DNA of 64,000 nt, taken from NCBI GenBank assembly GCA_037013555.1, contig JASUAD010000014.1, positions 9,008,756 to 9,072,755 of the forward strand. The letters run 5' to 3'. The position numbers and the translations under genes are program-made. The stretch's first letter is position 1. Each line of letters opens with the position of its first letter. This DNA comes from Sextonia rubra (Eukaryota; Streptophyta; Magnoliopsida; Laurales; Lauraceae). The notes below the pieces were generated by a model. That model was not told the DNA's origin, made no database searches, and saw only the letters and a list, made by a program, of their open reading frames with translations. Positions 11,590 through 21,631 of this stretch are shown in pieces.

Positions 11590-12912
11590 ATGTGTATGGT
11601 TTACGACTTAGCTATAGATTACATTACGGCTAAGCTGTAGTTTCAGTCCTGTTCACCCGCACCAATTGCTGAACTGTAGAATAGCCTACGGCTGAGCTGT
11701 ATGGTGTCTACGGCGAAATCATGGCTAGCCTATGGCTTAGCCGTGGCTTGGCCATAAAAGGAATTGCAGTTTTTGGCTTTTTTGATTTTGAGCCATGGCA
11801 TGCTTATGTCTTAGCCGTAAACTTCAAAATTCCAGATGTTAATCCGATTACAGAATGCTCCTTTTCAGCCAATAATGCTAGGGTTCTAATTGCATGTATT
11901 CTACTTATTGAGGGTATTCATTTTTACTTCTTCTTAACCATTTAACATCTCCAATTTCACTACGTGGTTCACTTAATAATTGAGTCATGCATTAACGGAA
12001 GCTTATTGTGCAGTGGAAGTCTGGAAGAATGAAGATACAGGGCTGATATTTCACATTAAAACTTTGATAGATTTACATGAATCATAATATACCAACATGC
12101 ATTCAACCAAAATTAGCTTATATTTGCCTTTGATTTCGAGTTCTACTACTACTCCTTCTCTTTGCTCAGTTGAGAAAAAGAACCTACTGTTCTTGGTCCA
12201 AAATGCCATATATGTAAGGAAGAATATAGAAATGAGTGCATGCAATAAAATAAAAGTCTCTTTGGCTCTGCTAATTCATAAATTATGAAACAAAGGAAAA
12301 GGTCTCACCTTGTGATCTGATTTGGAACAATGGAGGCTAGGAATCTAGATTCTAGCTGAGATGAGGGAGACGGTGGTGGTGACAAGTGAAAGCCTCTAAG
12401 GACACATGCAACAACTATGCCTTTAGTTGATAAAGACACAATTGGCATAAGAAAAAGAAAGTTGAAGCAGAGTGGAGAGAGAAAAAGCACCAAGAAGGGG
12501 TGCTTGAATAGCTGGCTACCTTCTTTTATACAGAAAAAGTTCTAAAGTTTATAAGAAAGCCCATCTAGTTTATTATATTTCCAATGTAAGTCAAATAAGG
12601 GTCCAACTAATTCCATCGAAGTCGAATCCTTTCAAGTCAAGTATGAAAGTTGATAAGCTCGACAAGACAAATGTGATGCTATCGACATGATGCGTGTATG
12701 ACCTGAAACCATGAATTCTAAGATTACGAAAAAGGGCTTCCATCTATCTAGGTAAGGTCAAACCCAATCCAAACTACCTATCCATGACCTGAACTTGACC
12801 CACTGAACTCCACAAGATAAATAGACTTATTTAAAATAGAACTATGTTAATTAGCTGGTAATCACAATTAATTACTTGCTAATCAAGCTCAGCTTCAATC
12901 AGAGTGTTACAG
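11590..12912 (-). mobile_element. Truncated Gypsy LTR (5' portion), minus orientation
   Basis: Read on the minus strand it starts TGTAACACTCTGA (right end 12912) and matches the 5' half of the solo LTR at 25962-28402. Shared blocks include AATTACGAAAAAGGGCTT (12722-12739), the stretch around CTACCTATCCATGACC, and an array of ACGGCTAAGCCGT-like palindromes at 11620-11820. A minus-strand TATA box (TATAAAAG) lies near 12520. The 3' part of the LTR is missing and the block abuts the oppositely oriented pol pseudogene at about 11585. Confidence 0.7.
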
Positions 12913-13199
12913 GTAGTGAGTCTAGGAATCCTCATGATTATCTCTACTTCCATTGTGTCACATTCGTTGTTTTTTTCTTTACTATTCACCTTTTATGGAT
13001 GGAAACCTAAGTAAACATCGTCGTAAGTTCTTGAAATGCCTTATTTTCTTGAAACCTAAGTAACTAGCCCCGTAAGTTCTTGAAAGTTAAGCTCTGTTAG
13101 CACATTCACAAAATGTCTAGAGTTTGCATGGATTGGGTAAAGGCATGGAAAATAAAAAGGTTAATTGACCTTCACCCCAGATTTATCAATGAGGAAATT
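12913..13199. other. Short intergenic spacer with a local duplication
   Basis: No gene. A duplicated segment (GAAACCTAAGTAA ... GTAAGTTCTTGAAA) occurs at about 13004-13040 and 13051-13086. Confidence 0.4.
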
Positions 13200-13810
13200 C
13201 ACTACCACAAATTACATCTTTACCAACACTTTTTACCAACACAACCCAAAATGCGTTGGTCAAGGGTACCTTTTGCCAACGCAAATGAGGATGTATTAAA
13301 AATAGTTAAAGGGGGGAATACTCTTACCAACTCATTATTAGTTGCATTGGTATAAGTACCATTTTGCCAACGCAATAAATATGTGCTGGCAAATATTACT
13401 ATTTACCAACACATATAAGAATGTGTTGGAAAAAGTTGAGTACTTTTGCCAACAAAGTATTATTTGTGTTGGTGAACTTACCCTTTTGCCAACATAATAC
13501 AATATGCGTTAGTAGAAGGTTACCTTTTACCAACACAAATGAGAATGTGTTGAAAAAAGTCATAAGGGGGGTTACTTTTTCCAACGCATTATTATTTGCG
13601 ATGGTGAAAGTACCATTTTTCTAACGCAATAAAATATCTGCTAGTAAATGTCATCTTTTACTAACGTATCAAATTATGTATTGGAAAAGATCCTAGGAAT
13701 CAGTAAGTTTGCCAACGGAATAATGTGCATTGGTGAATGGTATACTTTTTTCTAATGAACAAAAGAATGTGTTGGTAAAAGTTGGAGATAATATATACCT
13801 AACGCAATAC
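13200..13810 (+). repeat. 5' subterminal repeat array of the outer CACTA
   Basis: There are many alternating direct and inverted copies of a motif around TTTGCCAACGC / GCGTTGGCAAA at 20-50 bp spacing. In En/Spm elements such subterminal repeats bind the element-encoded TNPA-like protein. The same motif fills the other three CACTA ends in this window. Confidence 0.75.
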
Positions 13811-15087
13811 GGGATACATTGACAAAAGTCCAAAATATGGTGGAAGAGATTCCACCCCCCCCCCCCTCCTCACCCCCCCACCCTCTCCCCCAACACCACA
13901 AAAAAAAAAAAAAAAAAAGCCCTCTTATAAACAAAAAGTAGTCTTTTTTTAACCCTAAACCTATTATGCCTTCTTATGGCACCCAATCAGGATCTTTGCT
14001 CCTTACAGAGAAACGTCACCGACAAGTTTCTATTCTCTCTCTCCACTGTCTTTTCAATTCCAAGTGGTGATATCTCACTCTATTTAGGCATGTAAAACTA
14101 CATGTACAGTTTTAAGAAGTTGATTATATCCCATCGTTCTCAACGGTTGTTTAGTGAAAAACAACTTAATCTTTTGTAGGAAAAATTATTAACATAAATA
14201 ATGGTTTTAAGCACTTGTTTAAGTTGGCTAATACTATAGTTTTGGACACTTTTTTTGTTTAACCTAAAAGCTTAAGAAAAAAAACCTAAATTTGTTTTGG
14301 GTCAGGTTGGATTTTAGATTTTTGGCCTGATGGGTCTTTGTATGCCTAAGCCCATCAGAAATTAAAAAATGCCCAGTCACCAAATCTCATTGGAACTTAG
14401 TAAGTATAGTCACCTAATTATAAGGAAAGGGATGGAGAGAACAAAGCCCAACTAAGACGCCAAAATAAGCTTTTAGTATATGCCAACTATATAAGAAAAT
14501 AAAGACCGATACCTGCATACCCACCTACCCATTCTAATCTAAAGAAGATCAATCTTATAATGAGATGAGCTCATTTGATTTCAATTTAAGTAGGGCATAT
14601 AATAAATTCTTCAGATCTAAGTTATAATCTCACTATTACCATCAATATCTTTTTTGGCCTACCCTTTTTAATCTCTGGATATGCCATCAACTTACATGAA
14701 ACGACTTTTTCTCATTAGTGTTATTGATGGCTTGCGCTACACAATATCCATGTTATCTTAGATAAGTCTTGCTTTAATTTATCACCTATTGATGCCTCCC
14801 CTAAATGAGCCCTAATGAACTCATTATTATATATATATTATGAAAATACCCTTTTTAGTGAGAGAGCGACAAGTGGCATAGCTTTCTTCGTGAAAGGGCG
14901 ACACATGGCGCAATCTAAGGATTCTATTTATATTAGCTAGACTCTATCCATACCACCTCTTTAAAATCTCTCAATTTTCCTAAAATCTCTCTTAACATCT
15001 AAAAGAATACAAGACAAGCCCAAATCAAACTCTTTTCTTTCTTTATCTACATCCAAAACCCATAAAATTTATTTTCAATATGGGGAT
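13811..15087 (+). other. 5' leader/intronic region of the outer CACTA
   Basis: Begins with C-rich and A-rich runs (13853-13918), then a block (about 13925-14050) that matches the minus strand of 20810-20945 in the nested CACTA, including AAGTTTCTATTCTCTCTCTC. That places it as the element's own leader. No coding seen. Confidence 0.5.
15085..15087. other. Target-site duplication GAT (left)
   Basis: GAT precedes CACTACAACAAAA here and follows TTGTTGTAGTG at 21632-21634. A 3-bp duplication is the CACTA superfamily hallmark. Confidence 0.8.
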
Positions 15088-15600
15088 CACTACAACAAAA
15101 TTCACTTTTGCCAACACAAAACAAAACGTTGGAAAAAATTAATAAATGTTGGCAACACACTCTACCAACAAAAAAAAAATGCGTTGGAAAGGTGTTGGTA
15201 AAAGTATGTGGGGGGTACCCTTTGCCAACACAAACAAAAAATGTTGGTAAACTTTAATCTTTACCAACGCAAAATGGTGTTGGCAAAATTAGAGATAACT
15301 GGTTGGTAAAGCAACTTTTGCCAACACAAATTAAAAACGTTAGCAAAAGTTGATTTCTACCAACACAAACGGGTGTTGAGAAAAGTAGGAAAATAAGTTG
15401 GTACATAAACTTTTGCCAACGCAAAATAAAATGTTGCCAACAAGTGAACTTTACCAACATACTATGGTGTTAGCAAAAGTAGGAAAAGAAATTGGCAAAA
15501 TAACTTTTGCCAACACAGAAATGCGTTGGCACATAGAAATGCATTGGCACAAAAAAATGCGTTAGCACACGTAATTTGTGTTGGCAAAAGTAATTTCAAT
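15088..15600 (-). repeat. 3' subterminal repeat array of the nested CACTA
   Basis: Alternating copies of the TTTGCCAACAC / GTGTTGGCAAA motif occur every 20-40 bp. The array is collinear with the complement of 43950-44471 in the outer element. Confidence 0.8.
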
Positions 15601-15866
15601 TTTTTTATCCAATTTTGGAAAAAGAAAAGTTTCTGCAACTTGTTTACACCTGTTTATATCCCATCCCAACACATTAGCAATACAATAAATATAATCCAAA
15701 ATATGAGCACATAAATAAAACATTTTTATTCAAATAGTCAACATACACTTTAAAACATACATTCTACTAAATCAATATCAAATGTTTTCAAATATCCTAA
15801 AAGAAAAATTGAAAAATGTCAAAGTACATATATCAAAATAGAATACTGTCTACTACAAAACCGATG

Positions 15867-16800
15867 CTAACCAAGAGAAAACTCATCTTGCCCTCTAGCC
15901 AATGTGGCATCACCACTATCGCTCTCTAGACTAAATCTAGGCACGCTAGCTGAATTTATCCCTGTTTTTTCAACCACCATTAGCAAAAAGTTCTGAACTC
16001 TTAACATTTGACTCTGATATTTAGTAACCTGCTGGCGTAGAGCGATCAACTCAGTATTAGAGGCTTGAGACTGTGTAAAAGATGAACAGGTGTTATGAAT
16101 CCCATATCCCAATGTGTAGGCCGACCTCTTTCTAAACACTTCTTGAGAAATCTGCATCTCAATCTGTGGATCTGGGACATCTAACTGCGACTGTGAGGTA
16201 ATCTTTTCCACCATCATAGCCTGTTAATTTCGAATACATTAACTTGTTAATGTAACAAAGACTATTGTACACCACTCTCATTTGTTTATTGTTTATTTTG
16301 CTAAACCAATTATACTAATTAAACACTGAATTTTATAATAATACTATAAGAATTTCTAAACATGCACTCACAGCAATATTGGCCCGGAATGCAAACGATC
16401 TGAAGCCGCTTGTATGATTGTATTTCAGGGCAGCTTAAGCGGTTTTCCCATTCTCTGACTTTTTCTGCAAGGGAAATATAACCAATTAACGGGATATGTA
16501 AATAAAATAAGAAGTGGAAGTAAAAGATTGATAATTTATGTATATTTATATAAATTACAAAGAGTAGTCCTTAGCTATATACCTTCTACTTGTCATTATT
16601 CTCCCACGCATTTTCGATCATCTACACTCAATCATCTGGTTTACAAGGAGAATCTTTAATACTCTTGAGGTCAATGACTCCCTCCTCCTTAAGCTCAAGG
16701 TACCGCTTATGCAAGATGCTTTTCCAATACTTTGTAAAAATAGTCGTCTAATCATTCGACAACTGAATTCACATTCATAGTAAATTAACACTGCTCATCA
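15867..16800 (-). pseudogene. CACTA second ORF, C-terminal part (Transposase_24-like)
   Basis: The open segment 15867-16217 encodes a 116-residue C-terminal piece with SQSQLDVPDPQIEMQ, SAYTLGYGI and a glutamine-rich helix, closely matching 43194-43560 of the outer CACTA. Upstream on the minus strand, at about 16390-16450, KVREWENRLSCPEIQSYK is readable, and at about 16630-16720 YWKSILHKRYLELKEEGV. Both also occur in the outer copy. These pieces belong to the plant transposon protein that accompanies TNP2 in CACTA elements. Stops and introns separate the pieces, so a complete protein cannot be read. Confidence 0.65.
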
Positions 16801-16859
16801 ATGGTAACATTTATTTATTATAATTATCAATGTACATAAAAAAATACAAATAATGTATC

Positions 16860-18130
16860 TTTTGCTTAAGAGTAAGTTTTATTAATTGAAATAACATTCA
16901 TTACAAATAAAGTCAAGCCTAAAAAATAATTGGTCTAAGTGAATCAGCCCTAGAAAAACTATAAATACATTCATGCTTTATTACCATCCACTATCATCAA
17001 TAGCAACTAACTAAATATTTTCATCCCTTGGTTCCAGGTCCATTAGGAGTCATTTTTCACACTTCTTTTTCCTCAACTACAATGTATTAAAAAATGTCTT
17101 CACACATGCCCAACGTATGCCATCATACCTATAAGGTACAAGAAATTTGCTTCACACACAATATCATGAAATTAGATGAATAGCTAGTATAGTTAAACAA
17201 GAAATATAGTAGCTACAAACTTTTAATGAAGTATAGAATAATTGAAAGAGAAACAAAGAGAGATTATGAGTGTAGGAAATAACGTGGAACTTTTTATAAC
17301 AGAAATTAAGCACCTTCCCCTTGCCCAATTTAATGGTGGGATGAATCTCAAAAACCTGCATCATGAAAGAAAATAATTACTTCTCACATAGAGCCTTTCC
17401 TTGTTTTCGTACCAAAAACAAGATAAAAAGAGGAGGTCCATTAATCTAAATAGGAACTAGAAATATTCTCTCAAACTGAAAAATAAAAAGATTCACTTTT
17501 TTGGGTTACTGTTGGTGTACTTACTCTTTTATATTTTGTCACTTTGCTTGACCATTGATGTCCATTCCATGACTATTGGCATAGCACAGCTCTCCCAATC
17601 TTACATAGCTATATACCACATGAATAATATGAAAAACAACATGAGAATAAATGCTTCCTAGTTTCTAACTTTCTTCTATACAAAAACAAGACTACCCACA
17701 AAAAATATTTAAAACTACATAGCATGGTGATATGCCTTGTCCTTGCACCTCCCACTCAAAATAGCACTAGGTAAATACTCAGCCAAATGTTTCAATCTAC
17801 CTCTTTCATCTAAAGAATGAATAAAAACAAGTTAAAATGATAAAAACAGAGATGGAAATGTAAAGCACAGACTCACACAAACAAGTGGCACACAGTAAGT
17901 ATCGTATTTCCTATTACTTTGATGTTCAAATCTCATCTCAACCACATCTATAAATACCACCAACATGTAAACTACTCTCACATAAATCTACTACAATCTA
18001 TGTCTATGAGAAAATCCATTAAACAGGGCATATGCAATCTTCATGACAAATAAGTGCTGTTAGATCATTCTCTAAAGTATAGAAAGTGACATCCAAAATT
18101 CACGTGCATGTATTTCAAAGCAGAAGAAAG
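16860..18130 (-). pseudogene. Possible captured host-gene exons, unidentified
   Basis: Several short minus-strand segments look like exons with splice signals. One near 17740-17800 reads GRLKHLAEYLPSAILSGR. One near 17530-17610 is followed by GTAAGT and contains CYANSHGMDINGQAK. One near 17320-17356 follows TGATGCAG and reads VFEIHPTIKLGKGK. I do not recognise the source gene. They do not occur in the outer CACTA, so capture is plausible, but the pieces are short and may be chance. Confidence 0.3.
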
Positions 18131-18143
18131 AAGCATACATTAC

Positions 18144-18470
18144 CTAGGAAAGTCCAACAATGTTGTATCCCCCACCAAGTTCCTCTATTTGCTTCAGTTG
18201 TAATCAATTAACTGTAGTTGAATGTGTCACACAGTTTAAAATCTGGGGACCAGTATTTAAATACAAATTATCCAAATAGTTTCACTTTTGCCACCTTCTC
18301 ATAGATAATCCCTGATTGCAAAAACACAAGAAACACAAATTTCATCAAAATTATGTCATATAGAATGTTTTCGAGCTCAAGTTAAAGAATTTGTAATTGC
18401 TAAATGAAAGTCCTCCTGTTCCTGAAATGGCAGGACCTAGAAGTCCCATGTCCCATCTCCAAATTCTCCA
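18144..18470 (-). pseudogene. Captured palmitoyl-protein thioesterase (PPT1-like) fragment
   Basis: On the minus strand, 18144-18211 reads LKQIEELGGGYNIVGLS followed by a stop and GTAATG. Palmitoyl-protein thioesterases have KMKEL..GYNIVGLSQGN here, with the serine of GLSQGN as the nucleophile, so the stop looks like CAG changed to TAG. About 200 bp upstream in gene order (18410-18467) reads EFGDGTWDF, stop, VLPFQEQ, which matches the family's EIGDGSWDSWFMPLEEQ block. The two blocks lie in the right order and orientation, separated as by an intron. Internal stops make it non-functional. The enzyme family removes palmitate from proteins in the lysosome or vacuole. Confidence 0.5.
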
Positions 18471-19074
18471 TTGTAGAAAGAAGAAATGATAATTAGTAAG
18501 ATGTACATGTACAAAGACTAGACCGACAAATTAATGCCTATTGCACAAAAGTTTCCTTTTGAAACATAAGCCAAGTTTAAACCTACAATTTTGTGGTTAC
18601 AACAATGAGCGCTTTTTTCACTCTTATAGTCTCTTTCCTCTTTCCTCTCCTAAAGTAGTGATATAGAAATGGTTTTTCTTTATTACGACCCATAAAAAAA
18701 TGAACTCCAATGCCCATCATTACCCATAGTGGTATTAGTGCCTTAAAGAGGAAGCTGAAACAAAAGTATGTGTGTGTGAGAGGCTACTGTTATATAATGT
18801 GCATCTGTGCGTATACATGGGCACTTAAAGTGATGCTTGTGTAAATAGTATGATTTATCAGAAAGTTGCTTCAAAACTTCCTATAACAAAAAGGCATGTT
18901 CATTTTTGGTTCCACTAAGTAGCCAAACTCCCTGAGTTCTAGTGGAAGTGAAAATTGGTGGGCCCATATCTGAAGCAATACTGTCAGTGAAAAAACATGA
19001 TCCAATATTAAAAACATTTTTAATTTGGACTGATTTCACGGACCAAAATAAAACTAGTGGCCATACAATAATAA

Positions 19075-19075
19075 T

Positions 19076-19108
<33 letters not shown>

Positions 19109-19110
19109 AT
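19075..19110. repeat. (AT)n(GT)n microsatellite
   Basis: Compound dinucleotide run inside the nested CACTA. Confidence 0.8.
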
Positions 19111-19157
19111 TACAAGCATCCTAAGCATAATATGAACAAATAGATGGTGTGCGCTAC

Positions 19158-20155
19158 TCATAAAGAGAAACAAAAGAAAGAGATGGTGGGAATCTTTAAA
19201 TTAGAAAAGAATATATAATCATTAAGTGCTCCTGCTCTTAAACCTTCCCACCTCATCCCAGAAGCCCAAAACCGATCTGCAGAACACACTCCTCCTCCTC
19301 TTTCTACACCTCTATCCAATGCCGAAACCAATACAAGAGGAAAACACCAACAAATTCTGGAGAAGAAAAAACCCAAAGCCAAAGTTGTATCAGCAAATAT
19401 TGCCCAGTAACATTTGAAATATGGGTACCACTTATCACATTCAAACAACTTACCCATTAGGAATTAGGATTCACAATGACGACCTATCACACAAAATGCC
19501 AGGGACATTTCATCAAGCCAATTCAAGTTGATGCAAATCTCAATTCCAACAATCTATTCCATTCCACGAACCAAAATTATCACAAACAATTTTACTGAGC
19601 ATGAAAGCCGACCTAAATTTCATCCATCCATCCATCGACCCAGAAACCTTCCGATGATCTCTCAACTAGATCCAAAATTAGTAAATAAGATATCATTCGA
19701 GAGCAGATTAGAAAACCAATTCGAATTTCCACAAGGATCGGAAACTGAGCATGGCACGAAGAACAAATCCAACTGATTGAAATCCATCTCAAACAAAATG
19801 TTACGATCACAGAAAGGCAAAAATGTATATGGATTTGGAAAAAGAGAGTCTGTACCAGTAGAACACGTAGATCTACAGCGCTAGAGAGGTGAAAACCCTA
19901 GCTTTCTTGATTTCTCTCTTCCTCTAAGAGCACTATTGAGAAATAAAGATGCTCAAATGGAAAAACGAGGAATGAAAACAAGCTTTCTAAAACGGGCATG
20001 GGCACACTTCTCCTATTTTTAAGAAAGGGTTTTGAGTGGATCGATTTTTGTTTAAACACGGTTTATGAGTCAGGAACGGTGATAAACCGCCCTTGATAAA
20101 AAAAAAACGGTTTTAAACCGTTTTAGGTTATCATTGCTAATATGCAATTTTGGTG
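19158..20155 (-). other. Leader-like minus-strand region ending in a CACTA-like terminus
   Basis: Reading leftward from 20155 on the minus strand, the sequence begins CACTACACCAAAATTGC, has palindromic AACGGTTTAAAACCGTT, then a plant-type leader with GCTAGGGTTTTCACC, and open segments of 65 and 99 residues with no family I recognise. The CACTACACC end has no partner in the window. It may be a remnant of a different CACTA subfamily caught inside this one. Confidence 0.35.
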
Positions 20156-20989
20156 TAGTGAATTATACTGTATACATGAAATTTTGGAAATAGATATAAG
20201 TCACTTTAAAAAGGTTTTTATAATATATCTTTTACTAATTTATTAAAGATTTAGTATGATTTTCATTGTATTTTTCCTGTTACATTTTCAGTATTTGTAA
20301 TATTTTTAAAATATTGAAATATCATTTGTATCTGTAGATGAACATTTTCTTTTAACAATATCATAATATTTTTCAAATTTGCCAATATTTGTGATACTGA
20401 TGTAAATAACATTGTCCCGTTTTGATCCACACATTGCACGTGTTTATATCCTTGGGCCTGAAAAGGCAATGATGACGCTTAATTCGTGAGCTAGAAGTCA
20501 TTTATAATGGGCCTTTTTTGATTAAAGGCCAAGATCTAATCATGTTCCAGTTCAACATGAACACCCAAAAGGCCCAAACAAATAAGAGTGCCTGACCCAA
20601 CCATTTGAAATTGAAATAATCAGTGAAAAGACCATTTTTTGTTCCTTGATTTCTTCCATATCCTATCTAAAAAAAAGGCTAGAAATCCACATCTATTAAC
20701 ATAACAAATGTATGCTACGCTGCAGCTAGATTTCCAGCTCCTATATAATAAAAAATACAAGACTAAGTACATGGACAGAAGAGGCTCTTCTTCAAACTTC
20801 TACCTTCCTTCATCCCTGGTGAGAAAGTGGAGAGAGAGAATAGAAACTTGTAGGTGACATCTGTCTACTAGGAAAAGAGATCTTGATTGGACGTAAGAAG
20901 GGATAATAAATTTAGGCTTTAAAAATGACTACTTTTTGTTTATAATGGGGCTTGTTTTGTGGGGGAAATTTCTCAAACCATTTTTTGAA

Positions 20990-21631
20990 CCTTTGCCAAT
21001 GCATCCCAATTATGCATTAGCAAAGGTATACATTATCTCCTCCTTTTACCAACTTATTCTTTTATTCGTTGGAAAAAGTACCTATTTACCAACACACGTT
21101 ATTCCGTTGGCAAAATTAACAATTCTGGAGACCTTTTCCAACATATTATTTAATATGTTGGTAAAAGGTAACTTTTACCAATGCATATTTTATCGAGTTG
21201 GAAAAATAATACTTTCACCAATGCAAATAATAATGTGTTGGAAAAAGTAATCGCCCATTTTGACTTTTTCCAACACATTATCACTTGTGTTGGTAAAAGG
21301 TCACCTTTAGCTAAGCATATTTTATCACGTTGGCAAAAATGTATGTTCACCAATGCAAATAATACTTCGTTGGCAAAAGTACTCTCTCTTTGTGACTTTT
21401 TCTAGTACATTCTCATTTGTGTTGGTAAACAGTAATCTTTACCAACATATATTTTATTACGTTGGCAAAAGGATACTTTTAGCAACACAAATACTAATGT
21501 GTTGGTAAAAGGACTCCGCCTTTTAACTGTCCCAACATATCCTCATTTGCATCGGCAAAATGTGCCTTTGACCAACGCATTTTGGGTTGTGTTGGTAAAA
21601 TGTGTTGGTAAAGATGCAATTTGTTGTAGTG
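20990..21631 (-). repeat. 5' subterminal repeat array of the nested CACTA
   Basis: About 20 alternating copies of the TTTACCAACAC / GTGTTGGTAAA motif. The array is collinear, reversed, with 13200-13810 of the outer element. Confidence 0.8.

Larger units (their letters stand above)
15088..21631 (-). mobile_element. Nested CACTA element with captured gene fragments
   Basis: It has termini CACTACAACAAAA at 15088 and, on the minus strand, CACTACAACAAATTGC at 21631, with GAT duplicated on both sides. Coding remains read on the minus strand, so 21631 is the 5' end. It retains only the C-terminal part of the element's second ORF (15867-16800). No TNP2 core is visible, so it would depend on another element for movement. 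About 16860-20155 does not match the outer CACTA and contains pieces resembling host-gene exons. The intact ends and matched TSD make it younger than its host element. Confidence 0.85.

Noticed and set aside
13110..13750. Open frames in the CCAAC/GTTGG arrays
   Set aside because: Arise from repeat periodicity; the same happens in all four CACTA ends.
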